A DNA stretch of 25,286 nucleotides, taken from contig JAGBAI010000144.1 in the NCBI GenBank assembly GCA_017939025.1, positions 1-25,286 of the forward strand. The letters run 5' to 3'. Within the stretch, counting starts at the first letter, position 1, and each line of letters opens with the position of its first letter. Positions 23,692 through 25,286 of the stretch are shown here, piece after piece. The notes under the pieces are model-generated. The model was not told the DNA's origin. It made no database searches and worked only from the letters and a program-made list of their open reading frames with translations. This DNA comes from Oscillospiraceae bacterium (lineage in GTDB: Bacteria; Bacillota_A; Clostridia; Oscillospirales; Oscillospiraceae). A program made the translations under genes and the position numbers.

Positions 23692-23744
23692 GTCCAGGCT
23701 TCTGTCCAATTTTTCTTATACCAATCCGAAGCCTTTGCCTTCAT
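23688..23744 (-). other. Possible 18-codon leader ORF or gene remnant
   Basis: An open frame of 18 codons plus stop begins at the ATG at 23744, with GGAGAGAGG about 10 nt upstream. It follows promoter-bearing repeat copy A, and its stop codon lies inside the -35 box of the DUF554 promoter. The product (MKAKASDWYKKNW...) is not recognised. It could be the stump of a gene that once followed the repeat, as the GNAT gene follows copy B. Confidence 0.25.
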
Positions 23745-23770
23745 CGTACACCATCCTCTCTCCATCACTT

Positions 23771-23860
23771 TACTGTTTTATGATCCGTTAAAAATATCAT
23801 TGTAATTCTAACATAAATCTACGGCACTGACAATAAAAATCGCCCCTTACAGGACGTGAC
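23771..23860 (-). repeat. Promoter-bearing dispersed repeat, copy A
   Basis: About 90 bp closely matching 24526-24614. Both copies contain, on the minus strand, a CGTCC-GGGGCGA-type stretch, TTGTCA-N17-TAGAAT and an AT-rich leader. In copy A the -35 is 23833-23828 and the -10 is 23810-23805, so it may act as an upstream second promoter for the DUF554 gene. Confidence 0.7.
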
Positions 23861-23909
23861 ACAAAAAAATAGCCCTAGATACATTCTCTAATCAGACAAA
23901 ATGATCATA

Positions 23910-23949
23910 AAAAAACCTCCCAAGTCTTAATAGACTTGAGAGGTTTTTT
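23910..23949 (-). terminator. Terminator of the GNAT gene (bidirectional)
   Basis: CCTC-C-CAAGTCT pairs with AGACTTG-A-GAGG around TAAT, with A-tract and T-tract on both sides, so it works in either direction. It closely resembles the terminator at 24841-24868. Confidence 0.8.
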
Positions 23950-24068
23950 ATGCGAATGACGCCCAAAACGGTGCATAAGTGGGGGTATGAACTCGTAAAA
24001 GTACACCACCCCGCATCAAAGGCCAGCCGCTCCCTATTGTCTAGCCGTTCGAAATATTGGAATTTGTT

Positions 24069-24506
24069 TTATGGTGTAATGTGTTTGATAAACCTTTTTT
24101 GAGATTTATCACAGTAATATCCAAGGTGTTGATAAAATTCATGTGCCTCTGTGCGTACAATGTTGGAATTTAATCGAATAAAGGTATAGCCCAATTCCAT
24201 TGCATGGTTTTCCAAGGAGAATAGTAATTGTTTTCCGATACCACGCCTCTGTGCATTTGATTCAACCGCCAAAGCAATGATATTCCAGCCGTTTTCACCA
24301 TACAATAGATTATATTTCTCAGCCTGAATAAAACCTAAAACCCGATGAGTCTGTGCATCAACAAAAACCTTAATGTAGTAATTGTCATTAACAGAAAGCT
24401 CTTCTATTCGCTGTCTGAGGAGAGCAACCGTCGTTTTATGACCCAATTCAGATTCACAGATGTTTTTTATTACTTCTGCATCCTTTGGCTGTATTACTCG
24501 TATCAT
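24069..24506 (-). CDS. GNAT-family N-acetyltransferase
   Basis: Predicted acetyl-CoA-dependent acetyltransferase with an unknown small-molecule or protein acceptor. 145 residues, standard single GNAT domain: IRVIQPKDAEVIKNIC start, VLGFIQAEKY strand, ALAVESNAQRRGIGKQLL with the acetyl-CoA-binding Q/R-x-x-G-x-G/A loop (QRRGIG), and the C-terminal EFYQHLGY motif. The ATG at 24506 has GGAGG 8 nt upstream; the TTG at 24521 overlaps that site. The gene is clearly more AT-rich than the rest of the window and sits between two copies of a repeat, which suggests acquisition by transfer. Its promoter lies in repeat copy B. Confidence 0.9.
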   Translation of the reverse strand: MIRVIQPKDAEVIKNICESELGHKTTVALLRQRIEELSVNDNYYIKVFVDAQTHRVLGFIQAEKYNLLYGENGWNIIALAVESNAQRRGIGKQLLFSLENHAMELGYTFIRLNSNIVRTEAHEFYQHLGYYCDKSQKRFIKHITP

Positions 24507-24525
24507 GATAATCGCCTCCAAATTC

Positions 24526-24614
24526 CAGTATTATGAACTGTTTAAAATATCATCGTAATTCTAACACATATCTGCTGCACTGACAATAAAAAATCGCCCC
24601 TTCCGGGACGTGAA
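24526..24614 (-). repeat. Promoter-bearing dispersed repeat, copy B
   Basis: Second copy of the element at 23771-23860, same orientation, located directly upstream of the GNAT gene. About 70 bp in the core (24544-24613) is nearly the same as copy A, with a handful of substitutions and a one-base length difference in an A-run. Confidence 0.7.
24558..24586 (-). promoter_or_regulatory. Promoter of the GNAT gene
   Basis: On the minus strand: TTGTCA (24586-24581), 17-nt spacer, TAGAAT (24563-24558), inside repeat copy B. Confidence 0.65.
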
Positions 24615-24640
24615 ATACATTAAATACGCCTTGATCCAAT

Positions 24641-24670
24641 GGCTATGGGTTCGAGTCCAACAGAGGGTCA
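24641..24670 (+). other. tRNA-Asn 3'-end relic (T-arm fragment)
   Basis: The 16 bases 24648-24663 are the same as the T-arm of the intact tRNA-Asn (24887-24902) but in the opposite orientation, and are followed by AGGGTCA in place of GGGGGAGCCA. The 5' half of the T-stem is degraded and no D- or anticodon arm is present. It looks like a scar of an integration or rearrangement at a tRNA gene. Confidence 0.45.
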
Positions 24671-24737
24671 TTTTTTTCGAGTTCACTACTCAGCTATGAA
24701 CTCTAAAAAGTAACACGCATTTTTGACCCCTAAAACG

Positions 24738-24783
24738 AAAAAAACAGGAGCCGGTGCAGCCTGATCGACTGCGCCAGCTCCTG
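24738..24783 (-). terminator. Strong intrinsic terminator (second terminator downstream of tRNA-Asn)
   Basis: CAGGAGC-C-GGTGCAG pairs with CTGCGCC-A-GCTCCTG around a 9-nt loop (one mismatch, one G-U) and is followed on the minus strand by seven T. It backs up the terminator next to tRNA-Asn. Confidence 0.8.
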
Positions 24784-24828
24784 CTGTGTTTCGTATTACC
24801 CTCAAAACAGAGTGTTTTTAGAACAATA

Positions 24829-24868
24829 TAAAATAAAAGACCTCTCAAGTCTTGGAAGACTTAAGAGG
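24829..24868 (-). terminator. Terminator of the 5S-tRNA-Asn transcript
   Basis: CCTCTCAAGTCTT pairs with AAGACTTAAGAGG (24841-24868) with few mismatches. It is followed on the minus strand by TCTTTTATTTTATA and begins about 10 nt beyond the tRNA-Asn CCA end. Confidence 0.8.
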
Positions 24869-24877
24869 TTTCTTTTA

Positions 24878-24953
24878 TGGCTCCCCCTGTTGGACTCGAA
24901 CCAACGACCTGCGGATTAACAGTCCGTCGCTCTACCGACTGAGCTAAGGGGGA
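24878..24953 (-). tRNA. tRNA-Asn (anticodon GTT)
   Basis: Complete cloverleaf of 76 nt with encoded CCA. Acceptor TCCCCCT/AGGGGGA, discriminator G, D-arm AGCTCAGTCGGTAGAGC, anticodon loop CTGTTAA, T-arm GTTGG-TTCGAGT-CCAAC. The pair at the base of the anticodon stem (27-43) is A-C rather than a standard pair. It is cotranscribed behind the 5S rRNA gene. Confidence 0.96.
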
Positions 24954-24961
24954 ATATTTGT

Positions 24962-25076
24962 GTTGGCGTTACCTATCTTCCCGGGCAGTCACCCGCCAAG
25001 TATTGTCGGCGCACATGTGCTTAACTTCTGTGTTCGGGATGGGAACAGGTGGACCCACATGGCAATCAACACCAAC
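24962..25076 (-). rRNA. rrf: 5S ribosomal RNA
   Basis: About 115 nt on the minus strand. Recognised by the TTGGTG start and complementary CGCCAA end, the loop region CCTGTTCCCATCCCGAACAC, GAAGTTAAGC and the GGGTGACTGCCCGGG helix. The ends are approximate to 2-3 nt. It has its own promoter and is followed 8 nt later by tRNA-Asn. Confidence 0.95.
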
Positions 25077-25135
25077 TATGTCAGATGGCTTTGACCATCC
25101 TTTATGTTAAACGCCTTAGCGATTAACGCCTTTGA

Positions 25136-25164
25136 ATTGTACCACAAACATTTCAGCTTGTCAA
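25136..25164 (-). promoter_or_regulatory. Strong promoter of the 5S-tRNA-Asn unit
   Basis: On the minus strand: TTGACA (25164-25159), 17-nt spacer, TACAAT (25141-25136). The predicted start near 25128 leaves a leader of about 50 nt before 5S, containing a GATGG/CCATC hairpin (25084-25099). Confidence 0.85.
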
Positions 25165-25183
25165 TACATTTTTTAAGGATCTT

Positions 25184-25258
25184 TGGTGACCCATACCGGA
25201 TTCGAACCGATGTTAACGGCGTGAGAGGCCGCTGTCTTAACCACTTGACCAATGGGCC
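25184..25258 (-). tRNA. tRNA-Glu (anticodon CTC)
   Basis: 75-nt cloverleaf with encoded CCA. Acceptor GGCCCAT/ATGGGTC, D-arm TGGTCAAGTGGTTAAGACA, anticodon stem GCGGC/GCCGT around CTCTCAC (anticodon CTC), T-arm ATCGG-TTCGAAT-CCGGT. It lies one base after the preceding tRNA gene, so the tRNAs form a cluster. Confidence 0.94.
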
Positions 25259-25259
25259 A

Positions 25260-25286
25260 TGGTGCACCTTCAGGGACTCGAACCCG
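25260..25286 (-). tRNA. Partial tRNA (3' part; cut by window edge)
   Basis: The 3' end of a tRNA with T-loop TTCGAGT, 3' acceptor strand AAGGTGC, discriminator A and encoded CCA. The anticodon is outside the window, so the amino acid cannot be named. The fourth T-stem pair would be C-U, a mismatch. Confidence 0.8.

Larger units (their letters stand above)
23631..24068. other. Intergenic region between DUF554 and GNAT genes
   Basis: 438 bases with the DUF554 promoter, a tiny minus-strand open frame (23688-23744), promoter-bearing repeat copy A (23771-23860) and a terminator (23910-23949). Bases 23950-24068 hold nothing I can assign. Confidence 0.6.
24507..24877. other. Intergenic mosaic between GNAT gene and tRNA-Asn
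   Basis: 371 bases without a gene. From left: repeat copy B with the GNAT promoter, a plus-strand T-arm-like tRNA relic (about 24641-24670), a GAGTTCA/TGAACTC hairpin (about 24680-24705), a strong minus-strand terminator (24738-24783) and the tRNA-Asn terminator (24829-24868). Confidence 0.6.

Noticed and set aside
23771..24614. The two 90-bp repeats as integron attC sites around a GNAT cassette
   Set aside because: No paired GTTRRRY/RYYYAAC core sites in attC arrangement; the repeats contain promoters, which attC sites usually lack.
1..25286. CRISPR arrays, insertion sequences or prophage genes
   Set aside because: No regularly spaced direct repeats and no transposase, integrase or phage structural gene seen on either strand.

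Overview
The window looks like a chromosomal segment from a Gram-positive gut-type Clostridia bacterium, probably Oscillospirales (Faecalibacterium/Subdoligranulum-like). The evidence is a CIRCE-controlled clpB, sigma-A promoters of the TTGACA-N17-TATAAT type, strong GGAGG ribosome sites, GC-rich coding with AT-rich spacers, and lipoproteins sharing a Clostridia-style signal peptide ending LSLxAC-GAKEEAPA. The taxonomic call is inference from protein style; no database was searched.

Layout, left to right: (1) The 5' part of clpB on the minus strand behind a perfect CIRCE operator. (2) A 0.7-kb spacer with a candidate small-RNA terminator, a promoter and two adjacent perfect palindromes. (3) A dpp/opp-type peptide ABC operon, permease-permease-ATPase-ATPase-binding protein (1349-7238). 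Its binding protein is the main find: the two halves of the family fold are in reversed order, as in a circular permutation. (4) A minus-strand acyltransferase with an added zinc ribbon. (5) A polar amino-acid ABC set (binding protein, permease, ATPase; 9049-11522), with a hairpin terminator and an 88-nt foldable element between binding protein and permease. (6) A permuted papain-like hydrolase and, convergent to it, a coiled-coil protein. (7) A minus-strand operon of an MFS sugar transporter, a GH2 glycosidase and a SmtB-like zinc-type ArsR regulator (16345 down to 13012). (8) A tight plus-strand envelope operon (16571-21412): GT2-GtrA glycosyltransferase, phosphodiester glycosidase, a membrane protein with Lys-Pro-Ala repeats, and a PAP2 phosphatase. 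(9) Minus-strand ClC channel and DUF554 membrane protein, each with its own promoter. (10) A mosaic, AT-richer tail: a GNAT acetyltransferase between two copies of a promoter-bearing repeat and two related terminators, a tRNA T-arm relic, then a self-contained 5S rRNA-tRNA-Asn unit and further tRNAs (Glu-CTC and a partial one).

Functionally the segment is about nutrient capture and envelope upkeep. Two ABC importers bring in peptides and amino acids. An MFS/GH2 pair probably takes up and splits a beta-glycoside. The GT2-GtrA/phosphodiester-glycosidase/PAP2 operon plausibly builds, trims and recycles a lipid-linked sugar outside the membrane.
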